A program made the position numbers and the translations under genes. From Flavobacterium sp. (GTDB lineage: Bacteria; Bacteroidota; Bacteroidia; Flavobacteriales; Flavobacteriaceae), in assembly GCF_021151785.1 (NCBI RefSeq), contig NZ_JAGKWP010000063.1, positions 1-14,741 of the forward strand: a DNA stretch of 14,741 nt, written 5' to 3'. Below the pieces are notes generated by a model, which had not been told where the DNA came from, made no database searches, and worked only from the letters and a program-made list of their open reading frames with translations. Of this stretch, positions 7,199 through 12,880 are shown one piece after another; position 1 is the first letter of the stretch; every line of letters begins with the position of its first letter.

Positions 7199-8155
7199 AT
7201 GCACAAAGAAATAACGATTTTCAATGAAACGATTCTTCCTGGGGAAAGCAAAACAATTCATATGCAGATTGCTAAATTGCATACCATGACAGATTTGCAA
7301 ATACCCATTATTGTAGAAAGGAGCAAATTAGATGGGCCAACCGTATTGTTTAGTGCAGGTTTACACGGCGATGAAATTAATGGCACCGAAATCGTAAGAC
7401 AACTTATCGTGCAAAAAATTAATAAACCTAAACGAGGAACCATAATTTGTATGCCTATTATTAACATTTTTGGTTTTGTAAATCAAACCCGAGAATTTCC
7501 TGATGGACGTGACTTAAATCGAGTTTTTCCTGGTAGTAAAACAGGTTCATTAGCCAGTCGTTTTGCACATTATATTCTACAAGAAATAATTCCGCATGTG
7601 GATTATGCTATTGATTTTCATGCAGGTGGAGCCCAACGGTTTAATGCGCCACAATTAAGAATTGTTCCTAACAATGAGGAATTGAAACAGCTATCTGATG
7701 TTTTTGGTGCGCCTTTTACTTTGTATTCTAATCATATTTCTGGTTCATTTAGAACCTCATGTGATCATATGGGTACAAAAATGCTACTGTTTGAAGGAGG
7801 AAAATCTTTAGATATGAATGCAAATGTAACTTTAGAAGCAATAGAGGGGGCAAAACGATTTTTAAAGTACTTAAAAATGTTGGGTTCCAAACATAAACCA
7901 AGGGAAGCTCATACAACAATTTATATCAAAAAATCAGACTGGATTAGAGCGAATTTTTCGGGTATGTTCCATGGGCTAAAAGCAGTGGGTACTCATGTAA
8001 AAAAGGGAGAGTTATTAGCGACTATTTCAGATCCTTTTGGAAAAGTTGAACACAAAGTTAAAGCACCACACAATGGTTACTTAATTAATGTTAATGATGC
8101 TCCAATTGTTTATCAAGGAGATGCTATTTTTCACATTTCTAAAGAATTGGAATAA
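7199..8155 (+). CDS. Succinylglutamate desuccinylase/aspartoacylase-family zinc hydrolase
   Basis: A 318-residue cytosolic M14-like zinc amidohydrolase. The metal-binding set is visible: H56 and E59 in GLHGDE, and H141 in DFHAGG. Substrate-carboxylate binding is suggested by R104-D105-L-N107-R108 (DLNR), and E199 in FEGGK is the probable general base. The C-terminal third (about 240-315) looks like the lipoyl-type beta-sandwich found in the longer bacterial members, with VKKGELLATISDPFG and VKAPHNGYL. Family members deacylate N-acyl amino acids such as N-succinylglutamate or N-acetylaspartate. The branch with a C-terminal lipoyl-like domain is mostly uncharacterised, so the substrate is unknown, and no ast pathway genes are nearby. 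The decarboxylase gene follows after 75 nt on the same strand but has its own -7 box, so co-transcription is uncertain. Confidence 0.88.
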   Translation: MHKEITIFNETILPGESKTIHMQIAKLHTMTDLQIPIIVERSKLDGPTVLFSAGLHGDEINGTEIVRQLIVQKINKPKRGTIICMPIINIFGFVNQTREFPDGRDLNRVFPGSKTGSLASRFAHYILQEIIPHVDYAIDFHAGGAQRFNAPQLRIVPNNEELKQLSDVFGAPFTLYSNHISGSFRTSCDHMGTKMLLFEGGKSLDMNANVTLEAIEGAKRFLKYLKMLGSKHKPREAHTTIYIKKSDWIRANFSGMFHGLKAVGTHVKKGELLATISDPFGKVEHKVKAPHNGYLINVNDAPIVYQGDAIFHISKELE

Positions 8156-8206
8156 ATCAATCTTTTTTACCTAACAAATATCATGTTTTTTTTCAACTCG
8201 TACCGA

Positions 8207-8214
8207 TAGATTTG
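8207..8214 (+). promoter_or_regulatory. -7 box for the decarboxylase gene
   Basis: TAGATTTG is a full match to TAnnTTTG and ends 16 nt before the ATG at 8231. A T-rich run sits about 20 nt upstream, but no clean TTG -33 is seen. It suggests the decarboxylase and the following cyclo-ligase can be transcribed independently of the hydrolase gene. Confidence 0.5.
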
Positions 8215-8230
8215 CTGAAAATTAATAGGT

Positions 8231-9469
8231 ATGCAGTATTGGAAAAAGTTAACTCCCGCACAACGACAACAACGTATAGATGAAGTGCTTCAACAGAATG
8301 TAAATTTTGCCACAGACGCTTCACTCGGATACCCAGCTTCTCGATTAGATAGTAAAGTGTTTTATGAGGAAGCCCCTTTTTTAAGAGATGCACCTACTAT
8401 TAGAACCTATGTTGCTAATCCTAATAATATTGGGTGTCACACACTAGGAACTTCTGAAGGTGCTTTTAGTGGTACTCAAGAAATTGAACGTGAAGTTTTA
8501 AATGTTCTTGCTGTTGATGTTTTTAAATCAAAGCCTAACGACTATGATGGTTATATAGCTCCAGGAGGAACTGAAGCAAATATTCAAGCTATTTGGGTTT
8601 TTAGAAATTACTTCTTTAATAAGTTTCAGGCTAAATTAAATCAAATAGCTATTTTAGCAACTGAAGACACACATTATTCTATTGCTAAAGCGTCCAATTT
8701 ATTACAAATTGAATGGATTAGCATTCCTGTTGATTTCAATACTAGAGCCATTGATAAAGTTCAATTAGAACATCTAGTGATGGAAGCCAATAAAAGAGGT
8801 GTACGTTATTTTATTGCAGTTTCTAACATGGGAACAACTATGTTTGGTTCGGTGGATAATCCTGAAGACTATATTACAGTTTTAGAAAAACATGAATTAA
8901 CATATAGATTACATATTGATGGAGCTTATGGCGGATTTGTATATCCGTTTAGTAACCCAGCATCTACCATTAATTTTGAAAACCCAAAAATTAGTTCGAT
9001 TACCATAGATGCGCATAAAATGCTACAGGCGCCCTATGGGACAGGTGTTTTTATTTGCCGAAAAGGACTAATTGAAAATGTATTAACGCAAGAAGCAGCG
9101 TATGTTGAAGGCATGGATGTTACGCTTTGTGGAAGTCGATCTGGTGCTAATGCTGTAGCAGTTTGGATGATATTGTTCACCTACGGGCCATATGCTTGGT
9201 ATGAAAAAATTAGCATTTTAATGATGCGAACACAATTTTTACGAAAAGAATTGGATGCATTAGGAATAGAATATTACAGTTGTCCGTATATGAATATTGT
9301 GACAATTAAAGCCTCTTTCATTCCTGATGAATTAGCTCATAAATATACCTTAGTGCCACAAGAACATAATGAAAATAATAAATGGTACAAAATTGTGCTG
9401 ATGGATCACGTTGAAGTTGAACATTTGACTAATTTTATAGACGAATTAAAAGCGTCTAAACATGAATAA
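8231..9469 (+). CDS. Group II PLP-dependent amino-acid decarboxylase
   Basis: A 412-residue fold-type I pyridoxal-phosphate enzyme. Visible landmarks are PGGTEANIQA (111-120) for phosphate binding, H148 in the EDTHYS segment stacking on the cofactor, D230 and A232 in HIDGAYGGF contacting the pyridine ring, and the Schiff-base lysine K263 in DAHKMLQAPYG. These place it in the group II decarboxylases (histidine, aromatic amino acid, glutamate and archaeal MfnA-type enzymes). At about 410 residues it is compact, closer to bacterial PLP histidine decarboxylase and MfnA than to the 450-500-residue glutamate enzymes. The substrate cannot be assigned; aspartate, tyrosine, histidine or a diamine precursor are all possible. 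Its last codons overlap the start of the folate cyclo-ligase by 8 nt, so the two are translationally linked. The start is the first in-frame ATG after the -7 box. Confidence 0.88.
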   Translation: MQYWKKLTPAQRQQRIDEVLQQNVNFATDASLGYPASRLDSKVFYEEAPFLRDAPTIRTYVANPNNIGCHTLGTSEGAFSGTQEIEREVLNVLAVDVFKSKPNDYDGYIAPGGTEANIQAIWVFRNYFFNKFQAKLNQIAILATEDTHYSIAKASNLLQIEWISIPVDFNTRAIDKVQLEHLVMEANKRGVRYFIAVSNMGTTMFGSVDNPEDYITVLEKHELTYRLHIDGAYGGFVYPFSNPASTINFENPKISSITIDAHKMLQAPYGTGVFICRKGLIENVLTQEAAYVEGMDVTLCGSRSGANAVAVWMILFTYGPYAWYEKISILMMRTQFLRKELDALGIEYYSCPYMNIVTIKASFIPDELAHKYTLVPQEHNENNKWYKIVLMDHVEVEHLTNFIDELKASKHE

Positions 9470-10040
9470 GAAAACCCTACGATTAAAATATAAACAATTA
9501 AGAGAACAATTAAGAGAAGAGGAAATAGAAGAATTGAGTTTACAAATAGCTAATCAATTACTTAGTTTACCAATTTGGGATAAAACGTATTATCATTTGT
9601 TTTTATCAATTGTAGAGCAAAAGGAAATTAATACCGAATATGTTTTGCAAATTTTAGCTGGAAAAGATAAAGAAATTGTGGTTTCAAGATCTGATTTTAA
9701 TACCCGGAAAATGACGCATTATTTATTAACAGATGCTACTAAAATTAGAAAAAATGAATATCATATTCCTGAGCCTGTAGACGGATTAGAAGTTCCAGTG
9801 TCAAAAATTGATGTAATTTTTGTTCCGTTATTAGCATTTGATACCAACGGAAATAGAGTGGGGTATGGAAAAGGGTTTTATGATTTATTTTTAGCTGCAT
9901 CTAAACCAGGAACATTAAAAGTTGGGCTTTCTTTTTTTGAGGCAGAACCGAAAATTGAAGATGTTTTTGAATTTGATCAACAGCTTCATTATTGTGTAAC
10001 CCCTAATAAAATATATACTTTTGTTCATGAAAACGTGTGA
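9462..10040 (+). CDS. 5-formyltetrahydrofolate cyclo-ligase
   Basis: A 192-residue cytosolic enzyme (MTHFS, ygfA/fau-type) that converts 5-formyltetrahydrofolate and ATP to 5,10-methenyltetrahydrofolate, returning folinate to the one-carbon pool. The N-terminal basic helix (K3-K4-x-L-R-x-K-Y-K) and the signature VPLLAFDTNGNRVGYGKG (121-138), followed by FYD, are diagnostic for substrate and ATP-phosphate binding. Length is typical. Its ATG at 9462 lies within the last codons of the decarboxylase (8-nt overlap, ATGAATAA), so expression is probably coupled to it. The adjacency may just reflect an operon of convenience, or may mean the decarboxylase is linked to one-carbon metabolism; the sequence does not decide. 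Confidence 0.93.
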   Translation: MNKKTLRLKYKQLREQLREEEIEELSLQIANQLLSLPIWDKTYYHLFLSIVEQKEINTEYVLQILAGKDKEIVVSRSDFNTRKMTHYLLTDATKIRKNEYHIPEPVDGLEVPVSKIDVIFVPLLAFDTNGNRVGYGKGFYDLFLAASKPGTLKVGLSFFEAEPKIEDVFEFDQQLHYCVTPNKIYTFVHENV

Positions 10041-10048
10041 CAAGGCAA

Positions 10049-10082
10049 ATCTAAATTAGTTACTAATGACTGAAATTTAGAT
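10049..10082 (+). repeat. Perfect 9-bp inverted repeat before the small membrane-protein gene
   Basis: ATCTAAATT (10049-10057) and AATTTAGAT (10074-10082) are perfect inverted copies separated by 16 nt. The spacer adds AGT/ACT pairing with a 2-nt bulge. The element begins 9 nt after the cyclo-ligase coding region and ends 10 nt before the -7 box of the next gene. It lacks a T tract, so it is a weak terminator candidate and could instead be an operator over the -33 region. Confidence 0.5.
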
Positions 10083-10091
10083 AAAATTGTG

Positions 10092-10099
10092 TAAGTTTG
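10092..10099 (+). promoter_or_regulatory. -7 box for the four-helix membrane protein gene
   Basis: TAAGTTTG fully matches TAnnTTTG and ends 22 nt before the ATG at 10122. The -33 region would fall on the right part of the inverted repeat at 10049-10082; a CTG at 10070-10072 is the nearest approximation to TTG. Confidence 0.5.
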
Positions 10100-10121
10100 T
10101 TTTTCACTAAAAAATTAAACT

Positions 10122-10541
10122 ATGTTACAAAGTATTCACTCTACCTTAGCTTATGTTGTTTTAGCAGCATTAGTAATTGCTATTATTAATTCATTTTTAG
10201 GTTTGTCGGCTAAAAGAAATTTTGAAAAGAAAGACAGAAGTTTTGCTTTGATTGCACTTATTTTTTCTCATGTTCAACTAGTGGTTGGATTGATTCTTTG
10301 GTTTACTTCTCCATTAGGAAAAGAGGCAATGAGCCAAATGTCAAATTCAGCTATGCGATTAACAGCAGTAGAGCATCCATTAGTAAATATTATTGCTATT
10401 GTTTTAATAACAATCGGTTGGTCTAAACACAAGAAAGAAGATAGTAGCAATGGGAAGTTTAAAAAAATTGCTTATTTGTATGCCATAGGTTTGGTGTTAT
10501 TATTGTCAAGAATTCCATGGAGTTTATGGCTAGCCAAATAG
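10122..10541 (+). CDS. Small four-helix membrane protein, possible haem-binding cytochrome b-like protein
   Basis: A 139-residue protein with four hydrophobic segments at about residues 8-28, 42-62, 84-100 and 116-134, joined by charged loops (KRNFEKKDR at 31-39; SKHKKEDSSNGKFKK at 101-115). There is no cleavable signal peptide. Histidines sit at helix edges or within helices: H6 at the start of helix 1, H50 in helix 2, H85 at the start of helix 3, plus H103 in a loop. This arrangement would allow haem or metal ligation, and I recall similar flavobacterial proteins being annotated loosely as cytochrome b; that is not proof. No neighbour is a respiratory gene. It has its own likely promoter and no assignable function. 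Confidence 0.8.
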   Translation: MLQSIHSTLAYVVLAALVIAIINSFLGLSAKRNFEKKDRSFALIALIFSHVQLVVGLILWFTSPLGKEAMSQMSNSAMRLTAVEHPLVNIIAIVLITIGWSKHKKEDSSNGKFKKIAYLYAIGLVLLLSRIPWSLWLAK

Positions 10542-10544
10542 TGG

Positions 10545-10563
10545 TATAGTTTTTGCAAAAACT
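10545..10563 (+). promoter_or_regulatory. Palindrome and promoter-like element upstream of the RlpA-like gene
   Basis: AGTTTTTGCAAAAACT at 10548-10563 is a perfect 16-bp palindrome. Its left half joins TATAGTTTTTG (10545-10555), which resembles TAnnTTTG with one extra T. It lies 45 nt before the ATG at 10609 and 6 nt after the previous stop. A promoter-overlapping operator is one reading; chance in AT-rich DNA is another. Confidence 0.35.
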
Positions 10564-10578
10564 TGTTCTGTTTAACTT

Positions 10579-10594
10579 GGAAGCAGTGCTTTCC
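10579..10594 (+). other. Short leader hairpin before the RlpA-like gene
   Basis: GGAAGC (10579-10584) can pair with GCTTTCC (10588-10594) around a 3-nt AGT loop with one bulged T. No T tract follows, so it is not a typical terminator. It would lie in the 5' leader, ending 14 nt before the ATG. Confidence 0.3.
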
Positions 10595-10608
10595 CAAAAC
10601 AATAGCTT

Positions 10609-11055
10609 ATGAAAAAATGGATATACTTTCTTCCTTTGATTTTACTCTTTTTTTATCAAAAAGATAAGATTAAAGTAGATCCTAATCAGCAAAAACCCGC
10701 TGTTAAGATTGTAGACACCATTAAGAAGGATACATTGAAAATTGAAAAATTAGAAATGTACCATAAGGGAGCACACGCTTCTTATTATGCTAATAGGTTT
10801 AATGGAAGAAGAACAGCAAGTGGCATAAAATTTAATAATAATGGAATGACTTGTGCCCACAGAAAACTACCTTTTGGGACAAAACTTAAAGTAACGAGTG
10901 TAAAAACAAAAAAATCAGTATATGTAACGGTTACAGATAGAGGTCCGTTTTCAAAAACAAAACATATCGATTTAACTCGAAAAGCATTTATGATGATTGC
11001 TCCAAATGCTTATGGTGGACATATAGAAGTAGATTTAGAGATTGTAAAAAAATAA
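10609..11055 (+). CDS. RlpA-like double-psi beta-barrel protein (septal ring lytic transglycosylase family)
   Basis: A 148-residue secreted or membrane-anchored protein. The N-terminus MKKWIYFLPLILLFFY is a hydrophobic signal or anchor with no lipobox cysteine, so unlike E. coli RlpA it is probably not a lipoprotein. A linker of about 35 Lys/Thr/Asp-rich residues precedes the double-psi beta-barrel (about 55-145). That domain shows ASYYANRFNGRRTASG (57-72), H84-R-K-LPFGT (84-91), VTVTDRGPF (106-114) and HIDLTRKAF (119-127), the standard RlpA/DPBB signature; H84 and D110 are candidates for active-site residues. There is no SPOR domain. RlpA proteins with activity cleave glycan strands lacking stem peptides; whether this short form is catalytic is unknown. 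Transcription ends at the bidirectional terminator shared with the CYTH gene. Confidence 0.88.
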   Translation: MKKWIYFLPLILLFFYQKDKIKVDPNQQKPAVKIVDTIKKDTLKIEKLEMYHKGAHASYYANRFNGRRTASGIKFNNNGMTCAHRKLPFGTKLKVTSVKTKKSVYVTVTDRGPFSKTKHIDLTRKAFMMIAPNAYGGHIEVDLEIVKK

Positions 11056-11057
11056 GT

Positions 11058-11091
11058 AAAAAGCCTTTTACCAACTCGTAAAAGGCTTTTT
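11058..11091. terminator. Bidirectional terminator between the RlpA-like and CYTH genes
   Basis: A perfect 14-bp stem, AAAAAGCCTTTTAC (11058-11071) and GTAAAAGGCTTTTT (11078-11091), surrounds the 6-nt loop CAACTC. A/T runs at both ends supply a U tract in either direction. It starts 3 nt after the RlpA stop. On the other strand its right arm and loop are CYTH coding sequence, and the CYTH stop codon lies in the left arm. Confidence 0.92.
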
Positions 11092-11535
11092 GCTTAAATA
11101 TGCATTGTAATATCTTTCATCATTGGTCACTTCCAAACCTAACCAATCTGGTTTTTCAAATACGTCATTAACCTTTGAAAGTTCTATCTCTGCTAAAATC
11201 AGTCCTTTATTTTCTCCTTCAAAAACATCTACTTCAAACATATGGTTTCCTTTAGGAATTAAATAACGTGTTTTATCAATAACACCCAATTCACAAAGTT
11301 GAATTAGTGCTTGGGCTTCTTCAAGTGAAATTTCTTTTTCCCATTCAAAACGAGTGGTTCCAGTTTTATCACCTTTACCTTTTATCGTAATATATCCTTT
11401 TTCATTTTTAATTCGAACCCTAACGGTTCTTTCAGGGTGACTGTTTAAATAGCCTTGAACTATTTTTTGTGACACGGTTGCTTCTTGCTTGAAAGCGGTA
11501 GATGTAATTAAAAATTTACGTTCTATTTCTTGCAT
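11068..11535 (-). CDS. CYTH-domain protein (triphosphate tunnel metalloenzyme)
   Basis: A 155-residue single-domain protein of the CYTH superfamily, probably a cytosolic phosphohydrolase acting on triphosphate groups. The diagnostic ExExK motif is at E3-I-E5-R-K7. The tunnel's alternating basic and acidic strands follow: R39/R41 (VRVRIK), K52 and K54 (TIKGKG), E64/E66/E68 (FEWEKEI), K88/R90, E101/D103 (FEVDVFEG) and E116/E118 (LAEIEL). The size matches the short bacterial group typified by NeuTTM and CthTTM, which hydrolyse inorganic tripolyphosphate. Adenylate-cyclase or thiamine-triphosphatase activity is less likely but cannot be excluded. No CHAD domain or polyphosphate gene is adjacent. 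It is divergent from dinB. The coding sequence ends inside the terminator stem, which encodes its last residues K-P-F-T-S-W. Confidence 0.92.
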   Translation of the reverse strand: MQEIERKFLITSTAFKQEATVSQKIVQGYLNSHPERTVRVRIKNEKGYITIKGKGDKTGTTRFEWEKEISLEEAQALIQLCELGVIDKTRYLIPKGNHMFEVDVFEGENKGLILAEIELSKVNDVFEKPDWLGLEVTNDERYYNAYLSKKPFTSW

Positions 11536-11619
11536 AAATGTAGAATCTAAAAATCAAAATAACGGAAAAAATTAAAAAAAATCAGATTTTATATTACATT
11601 TTTTAGAAATTTGTGGATT

Positions 11620-12699
11620 ATGGAAGTGCTACCCATTCGAAAAATAATTCACATTGACATGGATGCTTTTTATGCATCTGTTGAACAGTTGGATCATCCC
11701 GAACTAAAAGGTAAACCTATTGCTGTTGGGGGTAGTGAAGTAAGAGGTGTGGTTAGCGCGGCTAGTTATGAAGCACGAAAATTTGGAGTAAAAAGCGCGA
11801 TGAGTGGTGTCCAAGCTGCTCGTTTGTGTCCAGAATTGATTTTTGTTCGTCCGCGATTTGATCGTTACAAAGAAATTTCAAAGCAAATTCGAGCTGTTTT
11901 TTTAGAATATACAGATTTAGTTGAACCCTTATCGCTTGACGAGGCTTATCTAGATGTAACAGAGAACAAGAAAGGAAACCCTAGTGCTACATTAATTGCT
12001 AAGGAAATTAGACAAAAGATTTTTGACAAAACAGGTTTAACAGCTTCTGCTGGTATTTCCGTTAATAAATTTGTGGCTAAAATTGCTAGTGATTATAACA
12101 AACCAAACGGACAAAAAACAGTAAATCCAGATGAGGTAGAAGCCTTTATTGAAGTGTTAGATGTGAAGAAATTTTATGGTATAGGAAAAGTTACTGCTGA
12201 AAAAATGTATCAATTAGGAATATACACGGGTTTGGATTTAAAAAGTAAATCGCTAGAATATTTAGAACATCATTTTGGTAATAGTGGGCAATCTTTTTAT
12301 AATTTGTCAAGAGGAATTAGTTACAGTCAGGTGAAACCAAACAGACAAATGAAATCTATTGGAGCTGAACGCACTTTTAATGAAAACTTATCGTCAGAAA
12401 TATACATGGAAGAGCGTTTGGAAAATATTGCTTCCGAGATTGAACGACGAATCAAGAAGTATAAAATTTCAGGAAAAACCATAACACTAAAAATCAAGTA
12501 TTCTGATTTTACACAACAAACTCGCAGTAAAACCTTGCCTTATTTCATTGCTGATAAAAGTCTGATTTTAGAAACTGCAAAAGAACTACTTTACCAAGAT
12601 CGCTTAAAAGATTCTGTTCGGTTATTGGGGATTTCTTTGAACAACTTAAATACCAGTCAAAAGAAAAATGTTGTGGTGCAATTAAAGTTTGAGTTTTAA
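11620..12699 (+). CDS. dinB: DNA polymerase IV (Y-family translesion polymerase)
   Basis: A 359-residue error-prone polymerase for lesion bypass. The first metal motif is HIDMDAFYASVEQ, with D13 and the steric-gate region F17-Y18. The catalytic pair is D107-E108 in SLDEAYLDVT. The thumb carries a helix-hairpin-helix stretch, KFYGIGKVTAEKMYQLGI (about 184-201), and the little-finger domain follows (about 240-350). The C-terminus ends in QLKFEF, similar to the beta-clamp-binding QLxLF peptide expected at the end of Pol IV. I chose the ATG at 11620. A TTG three codons upstream (11611) is in frame, but no family feature supports it. No LexA-type operator is recognisable upstream. A TACATTTT at 11595-11602, similar to TAnnTTTG, could be the -7 box. 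Confidence 0.95.
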   Translation: MEVLPIRKIIHIDMDAFYASVEQLDHPELKGKPIAVGGSEVRGVVSAASYEARKFGVKSAMSGVQAARLCPELIFVRPRFDRYKEISKQIRAVFLEYTDLVEPLSLDEAYLDVTENKKGNPSATLIAKEIRQKIFDKTGLTASAGISVNKFVAKIASDYNKPNGQKTVNPDEVEAFIEVLDVKKFYGIGKVTAEKMYQLGIYTGLDLKSKSLEYLEHHFGNSGQSFYNLSRGISYSQVKPNRQMKSIGAERTFNENLSSEIYMEERLENIASEIERRIKKYKISGKTITLKIKYSDFTQQTRSKTLPYFIADKSLILETAKELLYQDRLKDSVRLLGISLNNLNTSQKKNVVVQLKFEF

Positions 12700-12880
12700 T
12701 TTGAAATCTTTAGAGCTACTGAATTGATGACTTTTAGAACAAAATTTTATTTTCAAAAACTCACTAATTTCGACTATATTTGCAGATTAGAAAAGAATGT
12801 AACTCAAAGTATTTGAAATTTTTAAGTTTGAAAGAATGAATTTCAAAAATTGAGTTTGAATTTTGAAGTTGAAATTGAAC
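12700..12880 (+). other. lepA leader and promoter region
   Basis: This 181-nt gap contains the -7 box at 12775-12782 and then about 90 nt of leader rich in TTTGAA/TTGAA words. A 9-bp inverted repeat, TTTGAAATT (12812-12820) and AATTTCAAA (12839-12847), has an 18-nt loop. Three in-frame hexamers TTGAAN at 12863-12880 run directly into the lepA ATG. No terminator for dinB is evident. Confidence 0.5.
12775..12782 (+). promoter_or_regulatory. -7 box of the lepA promoter
   Basis: TATATTTG followed by CA is a full match to the flavobacterial -7 consensus TAnnTTTG. It would place the transcript start near 12788-12790 and give a leader of about 90 nt. The -33 position holds a TTTTC rather than a TTG. 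Confidence 0.55.

Noticed and set aside
7258..7467. Minus-strand 69-codon open frame inside the aspartoacylase-like gene
   Set aside because: It is antisense to the metal-binding GLHGDE segment and has no own start context.
8193..8393. Minus-strand 66-codon open frame at the decarboxylase start
   Set aside because: It is antisense to the decarboxylase N-terminus and its promoter, with no recognisable domain.
11611..11619. TTG at 11611 as the dinB start
   Set aside because: It adds three residues with no family support when a good ATG follows at 11620.
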